Positions 9,238 to 18,374 are shown, numbered from the stretch's first letter. The stretch is 64,000 nt of DNA from JANYCO01 sp035535995 (GCA_035535995.1 DATLOZ010000014.1:29943-93942), one strand, 5' to 3'. The notes: a model not told the origin generated them from the letters alone. Translations and numbers: made by a program.

Positions 9238-11031
9238 TTACGGCTTGCTTTCCAGGCTTTTTATAAACGCGATCAACGCTGCTTTTTCTTTTTCCGACAA
9301 ATTTAATTTGTCTGGCGACAAAGTCTGGTTGGGTAGATCAATTCCCATTCCTACTCCCCCACCTTGGTTGTAAAAATCAATTACTTCTTCCAACGTGGAA
9401 AAAACTCCGTTGTGCATATAAGGCGCGGTGAGCGTGGCATTGCGGACGGTGGGTGTTTTAAAACTATATTTCAGATCCGGGATTTTTTGTGAAGCGTAAC
9501 GCCCCAGGTCTGGATCAATCGTTTTCTCATTTTTAGCAACAGGTACGCCGAGTACTTCTGTTTCTATTTTCATAAACATAGGCGGCACTGCTCCATTGAA
9601 TAAAGGCATATAATGACAAGTGCCACATTTGGCTTTGCCCATAAACAAATTAAACCCCTCTATCTCTTGCACGGTTAACGCCGCTTTATTGCCTCGCATA
9701 TATTCGTCAAACCGGCTATTCAGCGAAGTCAGGCTTCGAATGTAGGATGCCAATGCATTGAGGATCTCAAGCGTATCGATCGCCTGGCGGTTGTTTGCAG
9801 GATATGCTTTGCTGAAGAGTGTTCTGTACGATTCCTTTTCCCACAATTTTTTTGCAGCAACTTTCAGTGAGCCATGCATTTCGTTTTTGTTGTGGATCAC
9901 GCTGTCAATTTGCTCTTCAAGCAGTACAGCTCTGATATCATTGAACTGTGCAGGCTGGAAAGCTGCATTGATCAGCGAAGGGGTGTTACGATTCAAAGAT
10001 TTAGTGCTGTTCAAAACAGTATTGGAGATCATGCCGTCTGCAAATGCTTTTTCAGGCATATGACAGGACTGACAACTTCTGCTATTATCGCCCGACAACA
10101 CAGGGTCGTAAAACAAAACCTTGCCTAGCGCAATCTTCTCCTCGCTCACAAACGACCAGGGATTGGGAGCATAAGCGTTTACATTAAAAGCGTTGGTATC
10201 AAAAAGTGTTTTTGCATTCTGGTTGAGCAGGCGATTGTATGTCATCGCTTCTGTTTTTTGTTTTCCTTCAAGATTGGCGATCGCGGTAGTAACGGGATTG
10301 GCGTATTGTGCAATAAACTCCGCGCGGTCGAATGTATTGAAATCGCGGTGCTGCCCCAGGTATTGAATGGCATTCTCTAGTTTACTGATCAGCTGTTCGC
10401 TGTCTTCTTTGTCAATATACAATTGCATAACCTCTTTTAAACTTTGCAGTGCTATGGAAGTTTCTTCCATACTGTGCAGTGTAAGCGGATTGTCGAAACC
10501 TGTAATGCCCATTGTTTCGATACGAAACAATTCAAGCTTGGCCGCATCATAAATTTGCCAGTCGAGCAATTTTACATTGCTGAAAAAAATTTTGTATTTA
10601 TCGCAAGGCGATTGTAGCTGCTCCAGTTGCGTCAACAATTCTGTACGCGAAGCGGTGTCGTAGTGCGGAAAAAGAAATCCTTCTATCACCTGCAAACCGG
10701 CGGGCTCAAATACAGTAGCAGAATAACGCTCCACTTCAATCACAGGCGCGCCGTTGACTAGCCTGGAGACCATGGGGGAAAAATATTCAGTAGCCCATTC
10801 CATTTTTTTATACGCATTCCTTGCCTCCAGGAAAAGCTGCTGAAGCTCTTGCTCTGACTTATTGTTTTTCGTAGCCTCCAACAATTTATTTTTGACAGAC
10901 ACAAAACTATCTACCTGCTGCAATACAATACCGGCAACCGTTTTTTCGCGGTCTGCTTTTTCCTGCGAACAAGAGAAAACCAATGCTGTAAGAAACAAGG
11001 CCAACGATAAGAGTGAGAATGTAATTTTCAT
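9238..11031 (-). CDS. Lipoprotein with imelysin-like N-terminus fused to di-haem cytochrome c peroxidase
   Basis: A 597-residue protein. The signal ends in a lipobox with C21, so it is lipid-anchored. Residues about 30-270 are helical and contain GLQVIEGFLFP at 112-122, close to the GxHxxE region of imelysin-like periplasmic proteins but with Gln in place of His. Residues about 285-597 form a MauG/CcpA-type peroxidase with two haem motifs, CQSCH (320-324) and CGTCH (469-473), and the usual YMHNGVFSTLEEVIDFYN region near the end. The expected reaction is reduction of hydrogen peroxide using two covalent haems, or oxidative modification by MauG relatives. The N-terminal assignment is from motif resemblance only. 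Confidence 0.9.
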   Translation of the reverse strand: MKITFSLLSLALFLTALVFSCSQEKADREKTVAGIVLQQVDSFVSVKNKLLEATKNNKSEQELQQLFLEARNAYKKMEWATEYFSPMVSRLVNGAPVIEVERYSATVFEPAGLQVIEGFLFPHYDTASRTELLTQLEQLQSPCDKYKIFFSNVKLLDWQIYDAAKLELFRIETMGITGFDNPLTLHSMEETSIALQSLKEVMQLYIDKEDSEQLISKLENAIQYLGQHRDFNTFDRAEFIAQYANPVTTAIANLEGKQKTEAMTYNRLLNQNAKTLFDTNAFNVNAYAPNPWSFVSEEKIALGKVLFYDPVLSGDNSRSCQSCHMPEKAFADGMISNTVLNSTKSLNRNTPSLINAAFQPAQFNDIRAVLLEEQIDSVIHNKNEMHGSLKVAAKKLWEKESYRTLFSKAYPANNRQAIDTLEILNALASYIRSLTSLNSRFDEYMRGNKAALTVQEIEGFNLFMGKAKCGTCHYMPLFNGAVPPMFMKIETEVLGVPVAKNEKTIDPDLGRYASQKIPDLKYSFKTPTVRNATLTAPYMHNGVFSTLEEVIDFYNQGGGVGMGIDLPNQTLSPDKLNLSEKEKAALIAFIKSLESKP

Positions 11032-11056
11032 GAAAAGAAGTGGTGATTGAACATAT

Positions 11057-11112
11057 TTAAAGTGTAAAGTTTAAGGTATAAAATTTTCACTTTGAACTTT
11101 AAACTTTAAACT
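11057..11112. repeat. Family C inverted repeat of 7-nt units
   Basis: Units TTAAAGT, GTAAAGT, TTAAGGT, ATAAAAT are followed by TTTCACT, TTGAACT, TTAAACT, TTAAACT, that is, AGTTTAA-type heptads head to head. It lies in the leader of the peroxidase gene. A related copy is at 33054-33111. Confidence 0.75.
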
Positions 11113-11122
11113 CTATAAATTT

Positions 11123-11165
11123 AAAACATCCGGGACAGCTTGATCCACAAGCGATCCCGGATGTT
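11123..11165 (-). terminator. Terminator of the phosphoesterase gene
   Basis: Arms AACATCCGGGA (11125-11135) and TCCCGGATGTT (11155-11165) pair perfectly over 11 bp, with partial further pairing inside. On the minus strand the stem is followed by a short T run. It lies 24 bases past the stop at 11189. Confidence 0.75.
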
Positions 11166-11188
11166 GCACTGCAAGCAGTAATAATTAT

Positions 11189-12601
11189 TTAGAATGTAAA
11201 TGCATTTGAAAGAGGGTTCGCATTGCGGTCGCGATCGCTAAGCGGCGACAGTCCCCATCTTTTTTCGATGAACGAAAGAATACTTACTGTTTCATATTGT
11301 GTATGATCCACATAGTTTCTTTTCGCAAAAGGAGAAACGATGATCGCAGGAACTCTTGTACCAGGACCCCATTTGTCGATCGTAGGAGGCGCTACGTGAT
11401 CCCAGAAACCACCATGCTCGTCGTACGTTACGATAATTACTACGTCGCTGCCGTTAGGTCCGTTCATAATAGTGTTGATCAGGTTTACAGTATGGTTCTC
11501 ACCATCCATCACGTTTGCATAACCAGGGTGCTCGTTTTGAAGTCCTATTGGTTTTACAAAAGATACCGCAGGCAACGTACCATTTTGAGCTGCTACGATA
11601 AACTCTGATTCATCTTTCAGGTGATCTTTTTTCATTTGTGTACCGTCCGCATAGTTGCTGAAGTAAGCAAACGGCTGGTGGTGGTACTGGAAGGTAGAAG
11701 CAGGGTTACCGGCGAGTGCATCGTTCCAGCCTCCTGAATACCACGCCCAGGAAACACCTTTGTCGTTTAGTCTGTCGCCGATAGTAGGAATAGTTTGGTT
11801 TGGCACCAGGTTGGCAGTAGGTGTAGAAGAAGGGTGCGGAGCGTTTACAGAGTAGCTTGTATTTACTACATAGCCATCAGGAGTAACTTGTCCGTCGGTA
11901 AGCATTTTACCATTTCCATCTACAGTAGCGGTGATCCCGCTTGGAGCGCCAGGGAAGGTAGGGCTAGCCGCAGCGATCAGCCACATATGGTTTAGAAACG
12001 AACCACCGAAAGCGCTGTGGAAAAAATTGTCGCAAAGCACATACTTCTGTGCGATAGGTGTCATCGGCAACAGAGAAGTTTGATAGTAACCCTGAGACAA
12101 ACCTTTTGAGTTTAGGTTGTACACAGCATATTTGTCCATCTTACCACCGTTGATCTGCATTTGCTCCTGGTAGTAGCGGTGCAGTACATCGGGAGTTTGC
12201 ATCCCAGCAGGTACGTATTGGTCAATGTTAAAATATTTGTTTGCCAGGTTCGTAGGGAATGCGGAAGCATTTGGAGAGCCCACCACTACAGGCAAGTGCG
12301 CGTATACGTTGTCAGAAGAGTCGGTTTGAGTGTACAAAGTAGATGTAGCATTGTACAATCCGTTTGCTCCTGCAAATTCGCCGTACAGGTTGTCGAAACT
12401 GTGGTTTTCCAAATAGATCACTACTACGTGTCCTACTGAGTTGATATCAGCAGGTTGTGTTGTGTTAGAAGAATTATTGTTGCTGTCGTTGTTGTCGTCA
12501 GACTTCTTCTTCTTACACCCGGCAAGCGTAACGAGCCCCAGAAGCAAGGCACTGCCTGCTATGATAGAGCTTCTTTTAAAAATTTGTAAGTGTTGTTTCA
12601 T
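11189..12601 (-). CDS. Lipoprotein phosphoesterase (phospholipase C / acid phosphatase family)
   Basis: A 470-residue protein with a lipoprotein signal (LVTLAGC, Cys at 29) and a low-complexity Asn/Ser linker. The catalytic domain belongs to the PF04185 phosphoesterase family: the opening VVIYLENHSFDNLYGEF carries the metal ligands E-N-H-S-F-D-N, and later motifs are DNFFHSAFGGSFLNHMWL, VTYDEHGGFWDHVAPP and GPGTRVPAIIVSPFAKR. Family members hydrolyse phosphomonoesters or phospholipids in the periplasm or at the surface, often for phosphate supply. Whether this is a phospholipase C or an AcpA-like phosphatase cannot be decided. A single-gene unit with its own terminator. Confidence 0.9.
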   Translation of the reverse strand: MKQHLQIFKRSSIIAGSALLLGLVTLAGCKKKKSDDNNDSNNNSSNTTQPADINSVGHVVVIYLENHSFDNLYGEFAGANGLYNATSTLYTQTDSSDNVYAHLPVVVGSPNASAFPTNLANKYFNIDQYVPAGMQTPDVLHRYYQEQMQINGGKMDKYAVYNLNSKGLSQGYYQTSLLPMTPIAQKYVLCDNFFHSAFGGSFLNHMWLIAAASPTFPGAPSGITATVDGNGKMLTDGQVTPDGYVVNTSYSVNAPHPSSTPTANLVPNQTIPTIGDRLNDKGVSWAWYSGGWNDALAGNPASTFQYHHQPFAYFSNYADGTQMKKDHLKDESEFIVAAQNGTLPAVSFVKPIGLQNEHPGYANVMDGENHTVNLINTIMNGPNGSDVVIIVTYDEHGGFWDHVAPPTIDKWGPGTRVPAIIVSPFAKRNYVDHTQYETVSILSFIEKRWGLSPLSDRDRNANPLSNAFTF

Positions 12602-12723
12602 ATCGTTCAGTAAAGTTTTACGGAAGCAAAGAAAGAGAAAGCCCGTTAACTGGGAGTTAAGCCAAGTGTAAATTCGTATTAAAAGAATACCGGGTTTTAA
12701 GTAATTGTTAATACTGGATTAAA

Positions 12724-12761
12724 GGTATGAGGTGATACGAGAGTGGGTATGGGTGTGAGTG
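12724..12761. repeat. Family F repeat, single arm
   Basis: GGTATGAGGTGATACGAGAG followed by TGGGTATGGGTGTGAGTG is made of the same GTATGRG/GTGTGAG units as at 9181 and 20069. It lies downstream of the sigma factor gene. A small separate hairpin ATGCTGG/CCAGCAT (12754-12775) follows. Confidence 0.5.
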
Positions 12762-12807
12762 CTATGCTGGAGTCCCCGCCAGCATGGGGGGAGGAGATTT
12801 CTATAAC

Positions 12808-14040
12808 TTACAGAATATTTGCAAGCCTCTTGATTTCTTTCCTAAGCGTTTGAATTTCCACTTCGGATCTTGTAAGCGCAATGGCTTGCTGATAGTGATG
12901 AATAGCGGTCTTTGGATCAATGGAAGCGTATAAATATCCCAGTAAAGAATAATATTCGCTGTAATTATTCAGCTTCAACTTTTCCGCTTCCTGGATCGCT
13001 TTTTTATTTCCATATACTTTAGCCAAAGCAAATGTACGGTTCAGCGCGGTGATAGGAGAATATTCAATTAGTATTAGCTGGTTGTACAATTGTAAAATAT
13101 GCTGCCATTTGTTTTCATCCGTAGGTGTAGTATGCCAATAAGCAATCGTTGCCTCCAGGTGATACGTAGATATTTCATCACCGTTGCAGGCATTTATTAA
13201 ATAATGATTTCCTTTCGCGATCAATTCCTGGTTCCACAAATTTTTATCCTGATCCTCCAATAAGATCACTTCGCCTTTGTCGTTTTGTCTCGCCTCCAAC
13301 CGGGAGCTTTGAAAACAGATTAACGCCATCAACGCATTCGTGGTGGGCGTATTGGTCAATGGATTTTCCGTGAGCACATGCGTCAACCGCAGCGCTTCCG
13401 AACAAAGATCTTTCCTGATCAATTGATCGTTGGACTTGGAAAAATATCCTTCGTTAAACAACAGGTACAAAGTCTTCAATACAATCTCCAGGCGTGATTG
13501 GATCTCTATTTTATTTAATGCAGTGATCTGAAAATTTTCTGTACGCAGGATTGTTCTGGCGCGGTACAATCGTTTTTTTATGGTTTCTGTATTGGTCAAA
13601 AAAGCATTTGCAATCTCTTCGAGGCTAAAACCGCAAAGGATCTGGAGCGCCAGGCAGATCTGGGCTTCCGAGGAGTTCTTCGGATTGCAAACCGAAAAGA
13701 TCATTGCCAGTTGGCTGTCGGCAATGTTCTGGTCGCTGAATTCAAAATCTGTTTCTATTTCAAGCGGAGAATCATTTTTGATCTCTTTTGTTTTCTTTTC
13801 AACTACCGAATGATGTTTAAAATAATCAGCAGTTTTATTTTTGGCCACAAGATAAAGCCAGGCGGTAGGATTCTCGGGGATGCCTCTGATTCCCCATACT
13901 TCGGAAGCTTTCAAAAAAGTTTCACTCGCAATATCTTCCGCTATCTCAAGTTGTTTGAGTTTAAAGGAATGATAAAGCACCGCAACAATTTTGCTGTACT
14001 CGGTTCTGAATAAATGGGTGATCAGTTTACCTTCCTGCAT
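12808..14040 (-). CDS. ECF42-type RNA polymerase sigma factor with TPR-like C-terminal domain
   Basis: 410 residues from the ATG at 14040; the frame stays open upstream but that part overlaps the YCII gene and its terminator, so the long version is rejected. Region 2 is seen in the first 70 residues (AEDIASETFLKASEVW, PTAWLYLVAKNKTADYF), region 4 at about 110-155 (LCGFSLEEIANAFLTNTETIKKRLYRAR). The remaining 250 residues are a helical repeat domain (LLFNEGYF, AYWHTTPT, LNRTFALAKVYG) typical of the ECF42 group, whose members lack a classical anti-sigma factor and are governed through this C-terminal extension. The partner YCII/DGPF protein is directly upstream, as is usual for ECF42. Confidence 0.9.
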   Translation of the reverse strand: MQEGKLITHLFRTEYSKIVAVLYHSFKLKQLEIAEDIASETFLKASEVWGIRGIPENPTAWLYLVAKNKTADYFKHHSVVEKKTKEIKNDSPLEIETDFEFSDQNIADSQLAMIFSVCNPKNSSEAQICLALQILCGFSLEEIANAFLTNTETIKKRLYRARTILRTENFQITALNKIEIQSRLEIVLKTLYLLFNEGYFSKSNDQLIRKDLCSEALRLTHVLTENPLTNTPTTNALMALICFQSSRLEARQNDKGEVILLEDQDKNLWNQELIAKGNHYLINACNGDEISTYHLEATIAYWHTTPTDENKWQHILQLYNQLILIEYSPITALNRTFALAKVYGNKKAIQEAEKLKLNNYSEYYSLLGYLYASIDPKTAIHHYQQAIALTRSEVEIQTLRKEIKRLANIL

Positions 14041-14043
14041 AGA

Positions 14044-14077
14044 TATAAAAAAAGCCCTTGTAAGATACAAGGGCTTT
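14044..14077 (-). terminator. Intrinsic terminator between YCII and sigma factor genes
   Basis: A 12-bp perfect stem (14051-14062 with 14066-14077, AAAGCCCTTGTA and its complement) with a 3-base loop is followed on the minus strand by seven T. It lies just before the sigma factor ATG, so transcription from the YCII gene would largely stop here. Confidence 0.85.
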
Positions 14078-14084
14078 CGGACAA

Positions 14085-14426
14085 TTACATTGCGTTGATC
14101 TCTCTTATTTCCACGTTGCCTCCTACATTGAGTATCGGACAGCCATTGGCAAGCCCTGTGGCCTCTTCGATCGAATTGGCCTTTACTAAGGTATAACCTA
14201 AAATGGATTCTTTGATTTCGGTATACGGACCGTCTGAGATCACTCCGTTGCTTCCTACTACTTTGCCAGCAGGTACCAATCGGTTTCCTCTGTCTACCAG
14301 TTTGCCTTGTGCAGCAATACCAGCTACCCAATTCATCCATCTTTGTGTGTTTGCCTGCATTTCTTCCGGCGAAGCCTGAGGCATTGCTTTATAATCTGCT
14401 CTGAATACTAATAAGAATTCTTTCAT
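14085..14426 (-). CDS. YCII-related (DGPF domain) protein
   Basis: A 113-residue dimeric alpha/beta-barrel family protein. It opens with the family start MKEFLLVFRADYKAMPQ and has the central motif DGPYTEIKESILGYTLVKA (the DGPF motif, here DGPY) and a closing region with GCPILNVGG. YCII/DGPF proteins are of uncertain chemistry; in Actinobacteria and Bacteroidota they are the conserved neighbours of ECF42 sigma factors, as here (45 bp apart), and are probably members of the sigma factor's regulon or its signalling partner. A strong terminator separates the two genes, so their expression is not simply coupled. Confidence 0.9.
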   Translation of the reverse strand: MKEFLLVFRADYKAMPQASPEEMQANTQRWMNWVAGIAAQGKLVDRGNRLVPAGKVVGSNGVISDGPYTEIKESILGYTLVKANSIEEATGLANGCPILNVGGNVEIREINAM

Positions 14427-14620
14427 AGTTTTATTGTTTTAAAGTTTATACCTCAATGACGATCAGCCTTTTTGAAGGGGGACAAAAATTTATTTATTTT
14501 TTATGAAATATTATTGGGACTATTGTTTTTAAACATTTGTGGCACACAATGCAGTTTTATTAACTGCTTCAGGACAGCAAGAGCAACAGCAACAGTATTG
14601 AGAAGTATGGGTTTGAGTAT

Positions 14621-16051
14621 TTAATTTAACCCAAAAAACAATATCCCTACAAGAATCGCCGCCAATACACAGATAAAATCTACCCAAAGCATGGTAGTAA
14701 GAGTATACCTGGTATTTTTAATATTAATACTTCCAAAATAAACAGCGATCACATAGAAGGTAGTTTCGGCAGCGCATTGAAAGATGCAAGACAATCTACC
14801 TGTCAATGAATCCGGCCCATAGGTGATCATTGAATCGATCATAAATCCTCTGGAACCACCGGAGCTAAAAGGCCGAAGCAATGCTACGGGAAGCGCGTCT
14901 ACAATTGATTTGTTGATATTAAACATCAAGAAAAATCTTGCAAGCCCTGAAGTGATCATTTCGAATAAGCCACTGTTGCGGAATAAAGAAATGGCCACCA
15001 GCATTCCTAAAATATACGGGAACACCGAAAAGCCTGTTTTGGCACCGGAAGTAGCGCCTTCTACAAAAGAGGAAAATATATTTTTGCCCTGCGCATCAAA
15101 CGATTTTTCTTTTAGGATCGCATAAACTAAAATAAAAAGAATGATCCCAAACATGAGAATGTTGGAAAGGTTTCCGGTAAAATGATTTTTTGCTATGAGA
15201 TCAAGCGTATTGATAAATAGCAATAAAGAAATGATCACTGCGCTTAATAAGCCAATAGAAAGAATCAGGGTAGCGCTTTTGAAATTTATTCTTTGCCGAA
15301 TCCCCACTATCAGTAAGGCCGCGAGTGTGCCTATAAACGAAGTGATGATACAAGGGATCATAATGTCGGCGGGGTTGGCGGCATTTTGAGCAGCTCTGTA
15401 ACCGATAATGGAAGTAGGGATCAAGGTGAGTCCGGCAGCGTGCAGGCACATGAACATGATCTGAGAATTGCTCGCTACTTCTTTGTCTTTATTGAGTTCC
15501 TGCAAACTCTCCATAGCCTTTAATCCAAAGGGAGTAGCGGCAGAATCCAGTCCGAGAAAATTAGCGGCGAAATTCAAGGTCATGTATGAAATGGAAGGAT
15601 GATTTTTGGGAATCTCAGGAAAGATCTTTACAAAAATCGGACTTATCAAAGTAGCCATTTTTGCAGAAGCTCCTGAGTCTATCAATAATTGCAAGAGTCC
15701 GCAAAAGAAGGTCAGGTAAGCGATCAACGGAATGACAATCTCTGTGATCGTATTTCTACAAGTGGTAAGCAAACCATCGGCTTGTTGTTTGCCATGGTAA
15801 ATCTTTACTACTGATTTTTCCTGCACAAAACTGGTATCGTTGAGAATGACTGTATGAGCCGGACTGGCTTTTAAACTGTCCTGAATATTGACAGGAAGTT
15901 GGGAAATGTATTTTTCAGAAATAATTTTCGGTTCGTCTTTTTTTCCGGTCAGGATATATTCCAGACTATACGATGAGCCCGTACATAATGTGATAAGCAC
16001 AAATAACAAGGAAGAAATAAATATTGCTAACCAGAACCTACTTAAGATCAT
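14621..16051 (-). CDS. Fused SpmA-SpmB-like nucleoside-recognition membrane protein
   Basis: A 476-residue polytopic protein with two Gate (nucleoside recognition) domains: one around 105-235 (LLIDSGASAKMATLISPIF, FLGLDSAATPFGLKAMESLQ) and one around 325-470 (GATSGAKTGFSVFPYILGML, LRPFSSGGSRGFMIDSMI). In Bacillus SpmA and SpmB are separate spore maturation proteins; here one gene carries both halves, as is common in non-sporulating Bacteroidota. A large periplasmic insert (about 30-90) follows the first helix. It likely forms a small-molecule channel or transporter, but the substrate is unknown. A MITE lies in its upstream region. Confidence 0.88.
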   Translation of the reverse strand: MILSRFWLAIFISSLLFVLITLCTGSSYSLEYILTGKKDEPKIISEKYISQLPVNIQDSLKASPAHTVILNDTSFVQEKSVVKIYHGKQQADGLLTTCRNTITEIVIPLIAYLTFFCGLLQLLIDSGASAKMATLISPIFVKIFPEIPKNHPSISYMTLNFAANFLGLDSAATPFGLKAMESLQELNKDKEVASNSQIMFMCLHAAGLTLIPTSIIGYRAAQNAANPADIMIPCIITSFIGTLAALLIVGIRQRINFKSATLILSIGLLSAVIISLLLFINTLDLIAKNHFTGNLSNILMFGIILFILVYAILKEKSFDAQGKNIFSSFVEGATSGAKTGFSVFPYILGMLVAISLFRNSGLFEMITSGLARFFLMFNINKSIVDALPVALLRPFSSGGSRGFMIDSMITYGPDSLTGRLSCIFQCAAETTFYVIAVYFGSINIKNTRYTLTTMLWVDFICVLAAILVGILFFGLN

Positions 16052-16134
16052 TTTAAAAGCTTTAAGTTTCTTGGTTAATGTTAACTAATATTCTTGGCTG
16101 GAGCAAGCGGGACGGTTAGTTTTCTACTTCTTTT

Positions 16135-16266
16135 AGGGCGTGTTGTAGAATAATGGGATTTGTCTTTTGGACAACACCTGTAAGGTTTCTAAAAACCTTA
16201 CAGGTGTGAAAAACCGACTTATCAGTTTTAATTTTCCTGTTTCCACATTATTCTACAATATGCCCT
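16135..16266. mobile_element. 132-bp MITE with 6-bp target duplication (MITE-1)
   Basis: Ends are inverted repeats of 21 bp with two mismatches: left 16135-16155, right the complement of 16246-16266, sharing the core TTGTAGAATAATG. Directly outside both ends is TCTTTT (16129-16134 and 16267-16272), a perfect 6-bp target duplication. Inside is a 15-bp perfect hairpin, ACACCTGTAAGGTTT (16174-16188) with its complement at 16193-16207. No coding capacity, so it must have been moved by a transposase elsewhere. The duplication includes part of the stop codon of the LuxR-type gene, which stays intact. The hairpin may end transcription of that gene. Confidence 0.85.
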
Positions 16267-16270
16267 TCTT

Positions 16271-17047
16271 TTATTCTTTCAGTTTTCTTAATAGATTTTT
16301 CCTGTGGGTTGATACTGTATTGGTACTGATAAAAAGTTTATCAGCGATCATTTTAGTAGACATGCCATCCTCTACAAGCTTCATGATTTCTTTTTCTCGA
16401 TCAGAAAGTACATGATCTATTTTATACGGCAAAAAATCTTTTGAAAAGATAACTTCATGTTCATTTTCGCCATTTTTTTTATAAATATTGAAGTTCAGTT
16501 TTTCATCTTTTTTATACTTATCAATATTTGAGATCAGCTTAAATCCATATCTTGGGAATCCCTGCTCGTCGCAGGCAAGTACTGACATCTGGTGATAATA
16601 CCATTCATAATGGCCCCTGGTTGTTTTTAGCAAAGTGTTGTACGTTACATGCAAATCCTTTGCCTGGTTAAGTGGGGCATGATCAGCAAATGTCTTGAAA
16701 ATAGTAGGGTACAATTGTTCTATAAAAAGATTTTTCTGATTCTCTTCAAAGCTCGTCATTGCACGGCCAAAACCTTGCTCAAGAAGTTCATTAGGATCTA
16801 TATCCAGCTCAGCTTTTACATTTTCGCTGACATATACATATCCCTTGATACCATAGTCCAATACTACAACGATCGCCGGAGAATGTTTGATAAATAAATT
16901 TGTTTGAATATCACGAAGAATACTATCGCGGTCAATGCTACAAAAAAAATCTCCGGAAGCATATTGATTAATAATTGAATGAATGATCTTATTCCAGGCT
17001 TGAGATTCTTCGAAAAGTTGTTGTTGGTAATCTGATTTCATTATCAT
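16271..17047 (-). CDS. PAS-domain LuxR-type transcriptional regulator
   Basis: 258 residues (or 256 from a second Met). The N-terminal 190 residues contain a PAS-like sensor region (VVLDYGIKGYVYVSENVKAE, then HYEWYYHQMSVLACDEQGFP). The C-terminal 60 residues are a LuxR/GerE helix-turn-helix: LSDREKEIMKLVEDGMSTKM, then IADKLFISTNTVSTHRKNLL. No phospho-acceptor domain is present, so it probably senses a ligand or works with a partner. Bacteroidota have many such PAS-LuxR orphans. It is divergent from the T9SS protein gene at 17330, a possible target. The stop codon abuts the MITE. Confidence 0.88.
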   Translation of the reverse strand: MIMKSDYQQQLFEESQAWNKIIHSIINQYASGDFFCSIDRDSILRDIQTNLFIKHSPAIVVVLDYGIKGYVYVSENVKAELDIDPNELLEQGFGRAMTSFEENQKNLFIEQLYPTIFKTFADHAPLNQAKDLHVTYNTLLKTTRGHYEWYYHQMSVLACDEQGFPRYGFKLISNIDKYKKDEKLNFNIYKKNGENEHEVIFSKDFLPYKIDHVLSDREKEIMKLVEDGMSTKMIADKLFISTNTVSTHRKNLLRKLKE

Positions 17048-17329
17048 AATTGATGTATTATTTGTTGGCGAAAAACATGATCAATCTAACGAAAATTAGC
17101 CGCTGCTTCAAGCAAAATACGTTCTGTTTTAGGCTCTCGAAAGACAAATAAAATTATTTTAAAATATACCGGCGGATCTCTGTAACGTTTTAAAAAATTT
17201 ACGTCATCTTATAATAGGACTTATTTAAAATCTGTTTGAATGAGCCTAATTATACCTATCAGTGGGTATTTCCGGTAGCTGTTTTTTTCTTGAGCTTTGT
17301 ATCACCAATATAAAAGCCAAATAAAAAAC

Positions 17330-18316
17330 ATGAAAAAATTATTTACTCTTATTTTCATTTTCACACTATCGTATAGCAGCTACGCTCAGCAAAATTTCAC
17401 GTTTATAAATGTTCCTGCTACGAGTTCTACAACACCTTTCAAATACGCCAGTAGCACTTCTCTAAGTGCAGGCCCTTCAGGAAATCAGACCTGGGATTTT
17501 TCAGGCATTTCTTTTTCAAGCTATCCAGGAATCCCCAACGAGACGTACACTTCCGGAAACGGCCTTGGCAACCTTGGAGTATCGAATCTTGGATTGTACT
17601 ATTATTCCATCTCTTCTACAGGAAAAACTTTGGTGGGCACTGACGATGACACATACACAGACGGGGCACAGGTGCTCACGCTACCCATGACTTACAATGC
17701 CACTACTACAGATGCATTTTCAGGACATGGATATTTTTCTGTAGGTCCGGATGCAGGATCTACTACCATCAGTAATGGAGCTGTCACTACCGTGTACGAC
17801 GGATATGGTACGTTGATCACTAATTATGGAACGTATACGGATGTAGTAAGAATTAAAACTACAATGACTTATACAACAACATACAATTCTACTTCAGCAA
17901 CCGACGATCAGACAAATGTAACCTATGATTGGTATTCACTTTCTACAGGAAAGTTGATCTATACCTTACAAGAATATACAACAACTTCTTCTGGTGGTTC
18001 AGGATCAAGCAAATTAGCCTTGTCCTTTAATACTGCTACTACTACTTCGATACTTTCTGTAGTAAAACCTGAAACATCTTTTTCTGTATATCCCAATCCT
18101 ACAACGGATAAATTAATTGTTCAAGCGAATAAAATTGAATCTGGAAACTATACTGTAAAAATTATCAATGAAAAAGGAAGTATAGAACAAACAAGTTTTG
18201 TAACTGTAACAGATACTAATATTGAAATAGAAACTTCTTCCTTAATAAATGGTAAGTACATCATCAATCTATCTTCTTCTACTTTCAATGAAAGTTTCAG
18301 CTTTATAAAAAATTAA
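17330..18316 (+). CDS. Secreted protein with T9SS type A sorting domain, function unknown
   Basis: 328 residues from the ATG at 17330, chosen because it begins a clean signal peptide (MKKLFTLIFIFTLSYSSYAQ). The body is Thr/Ser/Tyr/Gly-rich beta structure (TWDFSGISFSSYPG, VVRIKTTMTYTTTYNST), with no catalytic motif recognised. The last 75 residues are a type A T9SS domain (FSVYPNPTTDKLIVQANK, LINGKYIINLSS). The protein is expected at the surface or released. Similar short T9SS proteins of Bacteroidota are mostly uncharacterised. An 18-bp terminator follows. Confidence 0.85.
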   Translation: MKKLFTLIFIFTLSYSSYAQQNFTFINVPATSSTTPFKYASSTSLSAGPSGNQTWDFSGISFSSYPGIPNETYTSGNGLGNLGVSNLGLYYYSISSTGKTLVGTDDDTYTDGAQVLTLPMTYNATTTDAFSGHGYFSVGPDAGSTTISNGAVTTVYDGYGTLITNYGTYTDVVRIKTTMTYTTTYNSTSATDDQTNVTYDWYSLSTGKLIYTLQEYTTTSSGGSGSSKLALSFNTATTTSILSVVKPETSFSVYPNPTTDKLIVQANKIESGNYTVKIINEKGSIEQTSFVTVTDTNIEIETSSLINGKYIINLSSSTFNESFSFIKN

Positions 18317-18374
18317 AGTATGAAAAGTAATTGTCCTAAAAGCTTATAAATTCTGGATGATTGGCATTATTAAT

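Noticed and set aside
12808..14340. A 510-residue version of the sigma factor gene
   Set aside because: The first 100 residues are the antisense-free but out-of-frame reading of the YCII gene and its terminator; the sigma region 2 starts at the ATG at 14040.
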